Program-made: the position numbers and the translations under genes
NCBI RefSeq assembly: GCF_000715075.1
Contig: NC_134081.1
Location: 108,736,108-108,800,107, forward strand
Direction: 5' to 3'
Length of the DNA: 64,000 nt
DNA from: Nicotiana tabacum
Lineage: Eukaryota > Streptophyta > Magnoliopsida > Solanales > Solanaceae
Notes under the pieces: model-generated
The model's input: the letters and a program-made list of their open reading frames with translations, nothing else
Databases searched by the model: none
What the model was told of the DNA's origin: nothing
In this document: one piece after another, positions 22,716 to 34,108 of the stretch
How positions within the stretch are numbered: position 1 is the first letter of the stretch
How the letters are laid out: each line of letters opens with the position of its first letter

Positions 22716-23430
22716 TCCGGGGTACATTTAATTGTACGCATTACATTCAAAAGATTTTTATTTGAAAAACTTATAGATAAAAGATGTATATTTTGAAGGA
22801 CTTGATTAATTAGATGTACTTGTATTTATTATTCGTTTGAGCAATATTTATGATATTCTTGTTGCCTTGCTGTTTACATCACTAGTTGATTATGGTTGCT
22901 ATCACTGCTATTTGTTTTTTATTATTTTTGTATACTATATTGCACAGGTTATTAGACTAGTGAGTGTCTTGACTGTACCTCGTCACTACTCCATCAAGGT
23001 TAGTCTTGATACTTACTGGGTACCGACCGTGGTGTACTCATACTACACTTATGCATATTTTTATGCAGAGCCAGGTATTGGAGATATCAGATTTGTACAG
23101 AGATTAGAGTATGATCGCAAGGATTCAATATAGGACTGCTTGGTCGTCGCAATCCCTTAGAGTCTTTCTATTTTATTGTACTGTCAATTTCTTATTCGAA
23201 CAGTATTGTATATTCGACTCTTGTGATAATTTCATGTATTCAGTTAGAGTTCGTGACTCAGTATTATCAGTCTTGGGAGGTTGTTTGAATATTTGTTTCT
23301 GCTGTTGGTTTTGATTATTTATATGTTATGAAAAAAAAATGGCTTGAATTATTATTATAATCGGCTTACCTAGTCTTAAAGACTAAGTGCCATCACGACG
23401 CCTGTGGTGGAATTTTGGGTCGTGATAAGT

Positions 23431-23442
23431 TGGTATCAAAGC
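23431..23442 (+). promoter_or_regulatory. Primer binding site (tRNA-iMet), gag-only copy 2
   Basis: TGGTATCAAAGC, one base from canonical TGGTATCAGAGC, three bases after the 5' LTR end. Confidence 0.8.
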
Positions 23443-23627
23443 TCTAGGTTCATAGGTTCTACGAGTCACGAACGAGTCTAGTAATGTCTTGCTGATCAGT
23501 ACGGAGACGTCTGTACTTATCTTGGAGAGGCTTCAAAACAGTTAGGAAATTTCCACTTCTTTTATTCCTTTCGTGCGGTATTTGTTAATTTTAGAGTTTG
23601 AGCCTTTGTATCTTTATTCTCTCACGG

Positions 23628-24935
23628 ATGGTGAGGAGACGCGCTACCGGGTTAGCTGAGCAAACACCTGCGTATTCTGCTAGGGCCGCAAGAGGCCGGG
23701 GCCAAAGTAGAGGCTGAGGTACAGGCCGAGGAAGGGCACGTGCCGCAGCTAGAGCACATGTCAGAGTAACAATTGAGGAGCCGCTAGTAGCTCCGGTTGG
23801 GGGACAGGTACCGGAAGCACCTATTATTACCCCTGGACTTCAGGAGACTTTACCACAGTTCCTAAACATGTTTGGTACATTAACTCAGTCAGGATTGATC
23901 TCCGTTTCACCAAACATTTCACAGATAGGGAGAGGAGCTCAGACTCCTACCTCCTGTACTCCAAAGCAATAGGTTTACATTGGTCAGGTTCCAGGTATAG
24001 TACAGGTACAACCTGTTATTCTGGTTCAACCTGAGGTCAGGCGAGAGGCACCAGAAGAAGAACAAAAGAGACTTGAGAGATTTAAGAGGTATAGTCCACC
24101 TACCTTCAGTGGCACAGCTACCGAGGATGCACATGGATTTCTAGAAAAGTGTCACCATATTCTTCGCACCATAGGTATTATGAAAGTGAGTGTAGTTTCC
24201 TTTACTACATTTCAGTTGGCAGGAGCAACGTATCAATGGTGGGAAGTTTATGAAGAGAGTAGATCAGCCGCTGCAGTACTACCAACTTGGGCTCAATTTG
24301 CAGAGATGTTTTTGAAAGAGTTTGTTCCCCAGACTCTCCAGGATGCGTGGCACACAGAGTTTGAATGGTTGCGTCAGGGCACCATGACGGTGTCAGAATA
24401 TGCTATCAGGTTCAGTGAGTTAGTCCGTCATGCACCTATCTTGGTTCCTACAGTTAGAGAGCGAGTCCGCAGATTTATTGAAGGGCTCGATTATGATTTT
24501 AAAATATGTATGGCTTGAGAGTTGCAGACTGGCATTCCATTTCAGCAAGTAGTAGAAATTTCCAGAATGTTAGAACGTGTTCGAAGTGAGTTAAAGGAGT
24601 CTAAGGAGACCAAAAGGTCTCGGAACTCTGGTGGATTCAGTGGATTCTACTCTGCAACTATGACTCATCATGGCGGAAGCTCGGGCAGTCCGTTAGCCCA
24701 GTACGCAATTCAGAGTACTCGTAGTGCTCCAGTTTATACTTTTAGTGCACCACTGGCACGGGGTTCTTATAGTGGTTATTCCAGTTATCTGGCACAAACT
24801 CAGTATGAGCAGTCGTGCCCTCATAGGGGTTGTTATGAGTGTGGTGATACTAGTTACATCATAAGAGATTGTTCCAGACTTGGGAGGGGTGGATTTCGTC
24901 AGAACACTCAGGCTACAGGCTTTTATTCCAGTTAA
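23628..24935 (+). pseudogene. gag of gag-only element copy 2
   Basis: Retrotransposon gag (capsid and nucleocapsid), 436 codons in one frame from ATG 23628 to TAA 24935, interrupted only by three stops: TGA 23715, TAG 23970 and TGA 24516. By comparison with relatives these look like CGA to TGA, CAG to TAG and CGA to TGA. The N-terminus is arginine/glycine-rich (RAARGRGQSRG). The capsid domain covers about residues 150-300, with WWEVYEESRSAAAVLPTWAQ and MTVSEYAIRFSELVRHAPIL. A Ser/Tyr-rich linker leads to a zinc knuckle near residue 405 (CYECGDTSYIIRDC) whose histidine is replaced by tyrosine. The first recognisable downstream sequence is not protease, so gag ends the coding part of the element. 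Length and order match Tekay/Del-type gag. Confidence 0.85.
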
Positions 24936-26173
24936 TATTCCACGTGCACAACCAGTTAGGGGTGGAGGACAGGCGGGTAGAGGACGCCTAGAGGGGGAGG
25001 TCCAATCCGTTGATATAATTTCTATGAATTGGTTGAGGCCGATACACCAGATGTTGTCGTTACTTGTACGATCTTGATTTGTTATAAAGGAATATTTTCC
25101 TTAATTTGATTCGATTCTATGTATCGAGATGAGTCCTCCTATCATGCTCCACTTATAGGCGAGCTTCGTAATTCTGTAATCTACTTTTGTGTTTACCCCT
25201 GTTGGGAGATTCTATGGCGATATCAGTGTCTGTCATTCTGTTTTGATCACTATTGGGGATATGAGTCCAAAAGTGACATTTTGCTACTCACTACAGTGGG
25301 TTTTGATGTAATTTAGGGATAAATGATTAAAATTTTATGAATTATATGCCCTACCGGTATGGGGGTGTTGTGAAATTGTTTCACGAAATTTATTAAAAAA
25401 AGAAGAAAGAAAGAAAAGAAATAGAAAATTTCAGTTGGCACAATGTGCAAAGTACTCGTGATTCAGAATTGAGGATGGGATCCTCGCGGTTTATTGTGAT
25501 TTGATATGTTTAACCCGGGCTACATGCCGCGGTGGAAGTTATATCAGGATGGGATCCTTGTGGTTAAACTCATGTGTTTTAAATTCCCCTTTTGTGAAAT
25601 TTAATTTGTACTATAATACTAATAAGGAGTCATGACTGTTAGGCTTATTTGATCATTCTTGTATGTATTTTTCTGTGCATATTTAGCCATTTCGTATTGT
25701 AATTATTGAGTTTTAACCCACGAGGTGAGTGCCAAGGGGGTGTTAAATGTGACTCATTAAGTCAGGTAAATAATTATGAGGTCTTCATGCCTCACGTTTT
25801 GCTGTCAGTGTTGTGAAAATTCGAAACGAGGTTTTGGTTAATATGAGGTTAATTGACGATGCTGAAATTGATTATGAAGAACAATTATGACCAGAGATGT
25901 GGTTATGGGCATACATATGATATGTGCATAGGCACGAGTTGCTACATCCGGTTGAGACTAATACGATGTGTTGATGTGAAAATCAGGCCTTTTTAAAATG
26001 GTTGGAGTGTAAGAAATTTGGTTTTAAAGTTTATAAGTATGGATGGAAGAAATAATCTTCTATTGAGATGGCGTTGTCGGATCCATGTTAGATTTACGAT
26101 GACGTAGAATCAACTATGAGTGTGTGTGTAATAATACACTTAGTAATTTAATGTCCTCGGAAAGATTCTTGGC
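24936..26173 (+). other. Non-pol internal segment of gag-only copy 2
   Basis: About 1.24 kb without a convincing reading frame, occupying the place of pol. Its part 25080-25370 is shared with copy 1 (1-340, minus strand). That makes it a family feature and not a private deletion scar. A purine run lies at 25394-25420. Its origin is not recognised. Confidence 0.65.
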
Positions 26174-26191
26174 ACGTTCGAGGACGAACGT
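26174..26191 (+). promoter_or_regulatory. Perfect hairpin just upstream of the polypurine tract
   Basis: ACGTTCG-AGGA-CGAACGT: 7-bp stem and 4-nt loop, 7 nt before the polypurine tract. The autonomous relative has the near-identical word at 37504-37519. Confidence 0.6.
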
Positions 26192-26198
26192 TTGTTTA

Positions 26199-26209
26199 AG
26201 AGGGGAGAA
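26199..26209 (+). promoter_or_regulatory. Polypurine tract, gag-only copy 2
   Basis: AGAGGGGAGAA immediately before the 3' LTR start TGTAACGACC. Confidence 0.8.
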
Positions 26210-27436
26210 TGTAACGACCAGACTATTTATTTTGAGAATTGACGTCCCTTTCAGCACGTTAAGGTCTCGAGAAGCTTTGTAATGTGCATTATGACTTGCG
26301 TGTATGGTCGAGTTTGATTTTCGGATGATACGAGATTAAATTGGAAGGAAAATTCTTATTTAAGAAGCTTAAATGAAAAGAGTTGACCAAAATTTGACTT
26401 TTGAGCAAACGACTCCGGAATGGGATTTTGATGATGTCAATAGCTTCGTATGGTGATTTCGGACTTAGGAGTATGTCCGAATTTGGATTTGTAAGTCCGT
26501 AGGGCAATTTGACGCATTTTGGCGAAAGTTGGAAAATGGAAGATTTTTAGAAAGTTTGATAGGGAATAGATTTTATTGATATCGAGGCCGAAATTTGATT
26601 CCGGAAATTTGAACATGTCTACTATGTCATTTATGACTTGTGTGCAAAATTTTGAAGTCAATCAGACTTGATTTGATAGGTTTCGGCATCAGATGTAGAA
26701 GTTGGAATTTGATAGTTTTATTTAAGATTGAATTTGGGTATGATACGTGTTTTTAGCGTTGTTTGATGTGATTTGAGGCATCGACTAAGTTCGTATGATA
26801 TTTTAGGACTTGTTGGTATATTTGGTTGAGGTCCCGAGGGCCTCGGGTGGATTTCGGATGGTTAACAGAATTTAATTTGGATATTTCTAGGATGTTTCGA
26901 CGTCGTTTCTTCAAGAATAAGTGGTATATCATTAAGAAAATGGGCTCCAAATTTGGTTTTTATTGAAGAATTAGATCCGTATTGAAATTTCAGAGCCATA
27001 GCAAAAATAATCATCGAATTCGGACATCGTATGAGAGAGTTATGCCTATTTCAGTGTCGGGAAATATTTCCTGTCGTCGTCAGCGTCCAGGGTAGCGTGG
27101 GGCACTATCCCTGCCGCTGGGACTTCTGGAGTACTGGAAACGGTGCCACAGGCAGCGCCCCATGCCACATGTGGCGCTACAAACATCAGAGACTCTATAA
27201 ACAGGGGTTTTCTGCCTTTTCTTTTTGACAAAAATAGACTTGGGGAGCCCAGTTTGGGCTATTTTTCATAGACAAATTTCACCACACAACTTGGGGTAAG
27301 TTTCTTGACTCTCTTGTTATTATATTTCATGAATCTATGGTTATATTCATCATTTAATTCGAGTTATAATCGGCTTACCTAGTCTTAGAGACTAAGTGAC
27401 ATCACGACGCATGTGGTGGGAATTTGTTTTGTGACA
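26210..27436 (+). repeat. 3' LTR of gag-only copy 2 (1,227 bp, internally deleted)
   Basis: Starts TGTAACGACCAG and ends TTTTGTGACA. It keeps the promoter-proximal part (26275-27350) that the 5' LTR lacks, but jumps at about 27366 straight to the terminal hairpin block. The hairpin word and minisatellite segment are therefore missing. The two LTRs thus carry nearly complementary deletions. The frames inside it are not genes. Confidence 0.8.
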
Positions 27437-27990
27437 TTATTCTACTTGGTATTGCTAAGGTAAGGAAGGTCGAGTGCGACCGCACAATCCATGTGTGATC
27501 CGCATTCTGTTACCCGGTGGCCTGAACTCGGCACCTCATCTGCGGTCCGCACAATTGTGTTTGCGGCCGCAAATTTCATGTTGCGTCCACAAATTTCCTT
27601 TTGTGGTCGCACATCAGCCTTTTCTCTAACAGACTAAATTTCAGAGAGTTGACATTTTCCATCTTTAATTTTTGCCGTCCGCAAGCTAATTGTGCGGCTA
27701 CAGTACACTTTTGCTGTAACAACCATAAATATGTGGTCCGCACAAATCAACTACGGGCTGCAATTCTTTCAACACTTAACCACATTTTTGTCCACAGTTC
27801 TTGTAAGTCACACTCAGCCCTGTAGCACACTTCAAATCAAGTTAGCACAAAAATAACATCTAGCTACAAAAGAGGAAAGGAAACATTGGTTGCCTCTTAA
27901 GAAGTGCCGCCGCGATACGACGCAGAATACCATCAATTGAAATGAATGACCGCCACGTCGTGGCTATCTCCAACTTTTTTCAAATAGTGT
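27437..27990 (-). repeat. Athila 3' UTR fragment, copy A (right flank of gag-only element)
   Basis: Resumes the Athila untranslated region after the insertion: flank ttatt then ctacttggtattgctaag. It contains CG-rich words (27476-27760) and the region following integrase in Athila. It breaks at about 27990 into Tekay-family LTR sequence with no target duplication. The same Athila stretch recurs at 29777 and 32662. Confidence 0.7.
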
Positions 27991-28650
27991 TTCCAAATAA
28001 TTTCATTATGGATTTTTCATCTGCAAATAATTAATTAAACAAGTTTAAATTGAGGCGTTAATATATTTATCAAAAATTTAGATTAAAGAATGTGTTGTCC
28101 TACGCTGAGTTTCTTTTCCATCTCTATTGTTGTTTTTGAGGTTTTATATACGTTGTGTGGAGCCTTGGGCTATTTGTTGAGAAATTTATTGATTTTGCTA
28201 CATCTTTGGAATATGGTTGTGGTCAGTGTGCAAATTGTGATATGAATTGTTGTATTGTGTTGTCTATTTATGCTTCCTACCTTGCTTGTTAATGATATGC
28301 ATGTGCTTGGTAAGGAAGAGCGTAAAGCACGAAGGGTGATGTCGTGCCATTATTTTTATATTATCATATGTTCATGGCACGAAGTGTGCTTCCGTGCAGG
28401 CAAGGATAAGAGACATAATTATATTATGATATCTTTTCGTTCTGTATGCATTCATGCCTTTATCTTGAGATGTTATTGTGCACCTATGTTTTCTATGTGA
28501 CTTGTAGTCGTTGTTGCTTCCTATGTGCCTCCCACTTTATTTCTTTTATTGTTGTTTGCATTTTTCCCACCTAGTTGGTACTGTTATATGTATGCTCGGT
28601 GAGAAAGAGATAAATACATGAAGGGTGTTATCGTGCCAATTGATTTGATC

Positions 28651-28699
<49 letters not shown>

Positions 28700-29776
28700 G
28701 GTGAGAGTGCGAAGGTATTACCGTGCCATTTGATGTGATATGTTGAATATACACACATATATGAGAATGAGACAAGTGCATGAAGGTATTGCCGTGCCAT
28801 TTGATGTGATATGTTGAATATATTTCTCACACCAGGAAAGTTAAATGAGGTCTCACATGGTGACTTTTACTTGAAAGAATTATATTCGAAAGGTATTTAC
28901 TTAAAAGAATTATATTCGAAAGATATTTACTTGAAAGAATTATATTTGAATGGTATTTACTTGAAAGAATTATATTCGAAAGATATTTACTTGAAAGAAT
29001 TATATTTGAAAGATATTTATTTGAAAGAATTATATTCGTATGATATTTATTTGAAGGAAGTATATTCGGGGTACATTTAATTGTACAAATTACATTTTAA
29101 AGATTTTTATTTGAAAAACTTATAGATAAAAGATGTATATTTTGAAGGATTTGATTAATTGGATGTACTCGTGTTTATTATTCGTTTGAGCAATATTTAT
29201 GGTGTTCTTGTTGCCTTGCTGTTTACATCACTAGTTGATTATGGCTGCTATCACTGCTATTTATTTCCTATTATTTTTGTATACTATATTGCACAGGTTA
29301 TTATACTAGTGCGTGTCTTGACTGTACCTCGTTACTACTCCATCGAGGTTAGTCTTGATGCTTACTGGGTACCGACAGTGGTGTACTCATACTACACTTC
29401 TGCATATTTTTGTGCAGAGCCAGGTATTGGAGAATTCGGATTCGGACAGAGATTAGAGTATCATCGAAAGGATTCAAGGTAGGACTTCTTGGTCGTCGCA
29501 GTCCCTTGGAGCCGTTTCATTTTATTGTACTGTTAATTTCTTATTCGAACATTATTGTATATTCGACCCTCGAGATAATTCCATGTACTCAGTTAGAGTT
29601 CGTGACTCAGTATTAACAGTCTTGGGAGGTTGTTTGAATATTTGTTTCTGTTGTTTGTTTCGATTATTTATATGTTATGAAAAACAAATGGCTTGAATTG
29701 TTATTATAATCGGCTTACCTAGTTTTAACAACTAAGTGCCATCATGATGCCTGTGGTGGGATTTTGGTTCGTGACA
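27991..29776 (+). repeat. LTR fragment ending at the ttata junction
   Basis: Central and 3' part of a Tekay-family LTR, including hairpin words, a (TA)n run (28653-28697), the 30-bp minisatellite (28863-29062) and the terminal GTGACA at 29776. Small frames here are not genes. Confidence 0.7.
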
Positions 29777-31199
29777 TTATACTACTTGGTATTTCTAAGG
29801 TAAGGAAGGTCGAGTGCGGTCGCACAATTCATGTGCGGTCCGCACTCTGTTACCCGGTGGCCTGAACTCGGCCACAGATTTCCTTTTGTGGTCGCACATC
29901 GGCCTTTTCTCTAACACACTATACTTCAGAGAGTTGACATTTTTCATCTTTAATTTTTGCGGTCCGCAAGCTAATTGTGCGACCGTAGTACATTTTTTGC
30001 TGCAACAACCATAAATATGCGGTCCGCACAAATCAACTGCGGGCCGCAATTCTTTCAACACTTATTCATATTTTTGTCCACAGTTCTTATAAGTCACACT
30101 CAGCCCTGTAGCACACTTCAAATCAAGTTAGCACAAAAATAGCATCTAGCTACAAAAGAGGAAAGGAAACATGGGTTGCCTCCTAAGAAGCGTCGCCGCG
30201 ACACGATGCAGAATACCATCAATTGAAATGAATGACCGCCACGACGTGGCTATCTCCAACTTTTTTCAAATAGTATTTCACCCGGTGACCGTTGACTCAG
30301 AATACTTCATTACTTTTGTTCTTCAAGTCCAATGCACCAAAAGGTGTCACACCCACAATTTCAAAAGGACCGCTCTATTTAGACTTTAGCTTCCTGGGAA
30401 ACATCCTCAACCTGGAGTTAAGTAACAATACAAGATCACCCACATTGAACTCTTTGTTCCAAATGTATTTGTCATGAAGATATTTTATCTTTTCTTTATA
30501 CAGGGATGAACTTGCATAAGCATGGTACCGGGACTCATCCAATTCATTTAAATGTGCAACCCTCAAGTTAGCGGCTACATCCCAATCGAGATTCAATTTC
30601 TTTAGAGCCCACATGGAGTTCTGGAAACGGTGCCACAGGTAGCGCCCCACACCACATGTGTCGCTACAAACATCAGAGGCTCTATAAACAGGGGTTTTCT
30701 ACCTTTTTGTTTTGACAAAAATAGACTTGGGGAGCTCGGTTTGGGCGATTTGCAGAGGTAAATTTCACCACACAACTTGGGGTAAGTGTTCATGACTCCC
30801 TTGTGATTATATTTCATGAATCTATGGTTATATTCATCGTTTAATTCGAGTTTTGATGGAAGAAATTGAGATTTTTGCAAAATCTTTCAAAAACAAAATT
30901 TTTAGATTTGGAGATCGATTCGTTATAGGTTTAATAAAATTGGTATGGTTGAACTCGTATCTAATTGGGTATTCGTATTTCGTGAAAATTCTGTCGGGAA
31001 AAAATGGGAGAAGTTCTTCAACTAAGTTTTAGAGTTTTGATTGGGATTTTGATATCGAATTTGGATAATTTTGGTACAAGTGAACTCGTGAGTGAATGAG
31101 GGTTCATATTTTGTGACTTTTACTCGATTCCGAGTCGTGGGCCCAGGGAGGCCTTTTAGGGTGATTTTTGATTTTTTTGTTAAAGTCTTGATTTAATTA
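28371..31199. repeat. Tandem duplication, unit 1 (2.83 kb)
   Basis: Near-identical to 31202-34084, offset 2,831 bp at the start. The unit consists of an LTR 3' part, an Athila 3' UTR and integrase-tail fragment, and an LTR 5'/central part. Differences are a few substitutions plus a change in the TA run. Confidence 0.9.
29777..30613 (-). pseudogene. Athila integrase C-terminus and 3' UTR, copy B
   Basis: Minus-strand fragment. The frame ending at 30375 reads MWALKKLNLDWDVAANLRVA, then LNELDESRYHAYASSSLYKE, YLHDKYIWNKEF and VGDLVLLLNSRLRMFP. This is the C-terminal region of an Athila-type integrase, ahead of the GPFEV-like box. It is followed by the characteristic post-integrase UTR and CG-rich words (29816-30045). 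Its left edge is the LTR junction with flank ttata, identical to the left target flank of the gag-only element. Its right edge (about 30613) runs straight into LTR sequence in the middle of the coding region, without a target duplication. Confidence 0.75.
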
Positions 31200-31479
31200 T
31201 TTTCATGGCACGAAGTGTGCTTCCGTGCAGGCAAGGATAAGAGACATAATTATATTATGATATCTTTTCGTTCTGTATGCATTCATGCCTTTATCTTGAG
31301 ATGTTATTGTGCACCTATGTTTTCTATGTGACTTGTAGTCGTTGTTGCTTCCTATGTGCCTCCCACTTTATTTCTTTTATTGTTGTTTGCATTTTTCCCA
31401 CCTAGTTGGTACTGTTATATGTATGCTCGGTGAGAAAGAGATAAATACATGAAGGGTGTTATCGTGCCAATTGATTTGA

Positions 31480-31606
<127 letters not shown>

Positions 31607-32661
31607 CCGTGCCATTTGATGTGATATGTTGAATATACACACATATATGAGAATGAGACAAGTGCATGAAGGTATTGCCGTGCCATTTGATGTGATATGT
31701 TGAATATATTTCTCACACCAGGAAAGTTAAATGAGGTCTCATATGGTGACTTTTACTTGAAAGAATTATATTCGAAAGGTATTTACTTAAAAGAATTATA
31801 TTCGAAAGATATTTACTTGAAAGAATTATATTTGAATGGTATTTACTTGAAAGAATTATATTCGAAAGATATTTACTTGAAAGAATTATATTTGAAAGAT
31901 ATTTATTTGAAAGAATTATATTCGTATGATATTTATTTGAAGGAAGTATATTCGGGGTACATTTAATTGTACAAATTACATTTTAAAGATTTTTATTTGA
32001 AAAACTTATAGATAAAAGATGTATATTTTGAAGGATTTGATTAATTGGATGTACTTGTGTTTATTATTCGTTTGAGCAATTTTATGGTGTTCTTGTTGCC
32101 TTGTTGTTTACATCACTAGTTGATTATGGCTGCTATCACTGCTATTTATTTCCTATTATTTTTGTATACTATATTGCACAGGTTATTATACTAGTGAGTG
32201 TCTTGACTGTACCTCGTTACTACTCCATCGAGGTTAGTCTTGATGCTTACTGGGTACCGACAGTGGTGTACTCACACTACACTTCTGCACATTTTTGTGC
32301 AGAGCCAGGTATTGGAGAATTCGGATTCGGACAGAGATTAGAGTATCATCGAAAGGATTCAAGGTAGGACTTCTTGGTCGTCGCAGTCCCTTGGAGCCGT
32401 TTCATTTTATTGTACTGTTAATTTCTTATTCGAACATTATTGTATATTCGACCCTCGAGATAATTCCATGTATTCAGTTAGAGTTCGTGACTCAGTATTA
32501 ACAGTCTTGGGAGGTTGTTTGAATATTTGTTTCTGTTGTTTGTTTCGATTATTTATATGTTATGAAAAACAAATGGCTTGAATTGTTATTATAATCGGCT
32601 TACCTAGTTTTAACAACTAAGTGCCATCATGATGCCTGTGGTGGGATTTTGGTTCGTGACA

Positions 32662-33498
32662 TTATACTACTTGGTATTTCTAAGGTAAGGAAGGTCGAGT
32701 GCGGTCGCACAATTCATGTGCGGTCCGCACTCTGTTACCCGGTGGCCTGAACTCGGCCACAGATTTCCTTTTGTGGTCGCACATCGGCCTTTTCTCTAAC
32801 ACACTATACTTCAGAGAGTTGACATTTTTCATCTTTAATTTTTGCGGTCCGCAAGCTAATTGTGCGACCGCAGTACATTTTTTGCTGCAACAACCATAAA
32901 TGTGCGGTCCACACAAATCAACTGCGGGCCGCAATTCTTTCAACACTTATTCATATTTTTGTCCACAGTTCTTATAAGTCACACTCAGCCCTGTAGCACA
33001 CTTCAAATCAAGTTAGCACAAAAATAGCATCTAGCTACAAAAGAGGAAAGGAAACATGGGTTGCCTCCTAAGAAGCGTCGCCGCGACACGATGCAGAATA
33101 CCATCAATTGAAATGAATGACCGCCACGACGTGGCTATCTCCAACTTTTTTCAAATAGTATTTCACCCGGTGACCGTTGACTCAGAATACTTCATTATTT
33201 TTGTTCTTCAAGTCCAATGCACCAAAATGTGTCACACCCACAATTTCAAAAGGACCGCTCTATTTAGACTTTAGCTTCCTGGGAAACATCCTCAACCTGG
33301 AGTTAAGTAACAATACAAGATCACCCACATTGAACTCTTTGTTCCAAATGTATTTGTCATGAAGATATTTTATCTTTTCTTTATACAGGGATGAACTTGC
33401 ATAAGCATGGTACCGGGACTCATCCAATTCATTTAAATGTGCAACCCTCAAGTTAGCGGCTACATCCCAATCGAGATTCAATTTCTTTAGAGCCCACA
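32662..33498 (-). pseudogene. Athila integrase C-terminus and 3' UTR, copy C
   Basis: Near-identical to copy B at 29777-30613, with the same integrase tail (frame at 33260-33535), the same CG-rich words and the same two junctions. It belongs to the second tandem unit. Confidence 0.75.
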
Positions 33499-34108
33499 TG
33501 GAGTTCTGGAAACGGTGCCACAGGTAGCGCCCCACACCACATGTGTCGCTACAAACATCAGAGGCTCTATAAACAGGGGTTTTCTACCTTTTTGTTTTGA
33601 CAAAAATAGACTTGGAGCTCGGTTTGGGCGATTTGCAGAGGTAAATTTCACCACACAACTTGGGGTAAGTGTTCATGACTCCCTTGTGATTATATTTCAT
33701 GAATCTATGGTTATATTCATCGTTTAATTCGAGTTTTGATGGAAGAAATTGAGATTTTTGCAAAATCTTTCAAAAACAAAATTTTTAGATTTGGAGATCG
33801 ATTCGTTATAGGAATTTAATAAAATTGGTATGGTTGAACTCGTATCTAATTGGGTATTCGTATTTCGTGAAAATTCTGTCGGGAAAAAATGGGAGAAGTT
33901 CTTCAACTAACTTTTAGAGTTTTGATTGGGATTTTGATATCGAATTTGGATAATTTTGGTACAAGTGAACTCGTGAGTGAATGAGGGTTCATATTTTGTG
34001 ACTTTTATTCGATTCCGAGTCGTGGGCCCAGGGAGGCCTTTTAGGGTGATTTTCGATTTTTTTGTTAAAGTCTTGATTTAATTAATTAGATTAGTCTATT
34101 ATAATTGA
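33499..34108 (+). repeat. LTR central fragment fused to pol
   Basis: LTR sequence alignable with 38760-39160 of the 3' LTR ('gggaaaatggga', 'gagtcgtgggccc', 'attagattag'). At about 34108 it changes abruptly to protease coding sequence. The join has deleted the rest of the 5' LTR, the primer site and gag of the Tekay/Del-like element. Confidence 0.7.

Larger units (their letters stand above)
21763..23427 (+). repeat. 5' LTR of gag-only copy 2 (1,665 bp, internally deleted)
   Basis: Starts TGTAACGACCCG and ends GTGATA (a mutated GTGACA). About 70 bp from the start it jumps from the 5' segment to the central 'gcacgaagggtg' segment, so the whole promoter-proximal part present in the 3' LTR is missing. 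It contains six short hairpin words (21837-22315), a 30-bp minisatellite (22383-22715) and a hairpin about 40 bp from the end (23368-23388). Confidence 0.8.
21763..27436 (+). mobile_element. Gag-only Ty3/gypsy element (TR-GAG-like), copy 2
   Basis: Plus-strand element of 5,674 bp. It has a 5' LTR (21763-23427), tRNA-iMet primer site (23431-23442), gag (23628-24935), a non-pol internal segment (24936-26173), a hairpin (26174-26191), a polypurine tract (26199-26209) and a 3' LTR (26210-27436). The 5-bp flanks are ttata (21758-21762) and ttatt (27437-27441), a target duplication with one mismatch. Protease, RT and integrase are wholly absent, yet the last piece of the autonomous element's 3' end (word TTCGAGGACGAACG) is kept. 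It inserted in the untranslated region of the Athila-like element. Confidence 0.8.
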
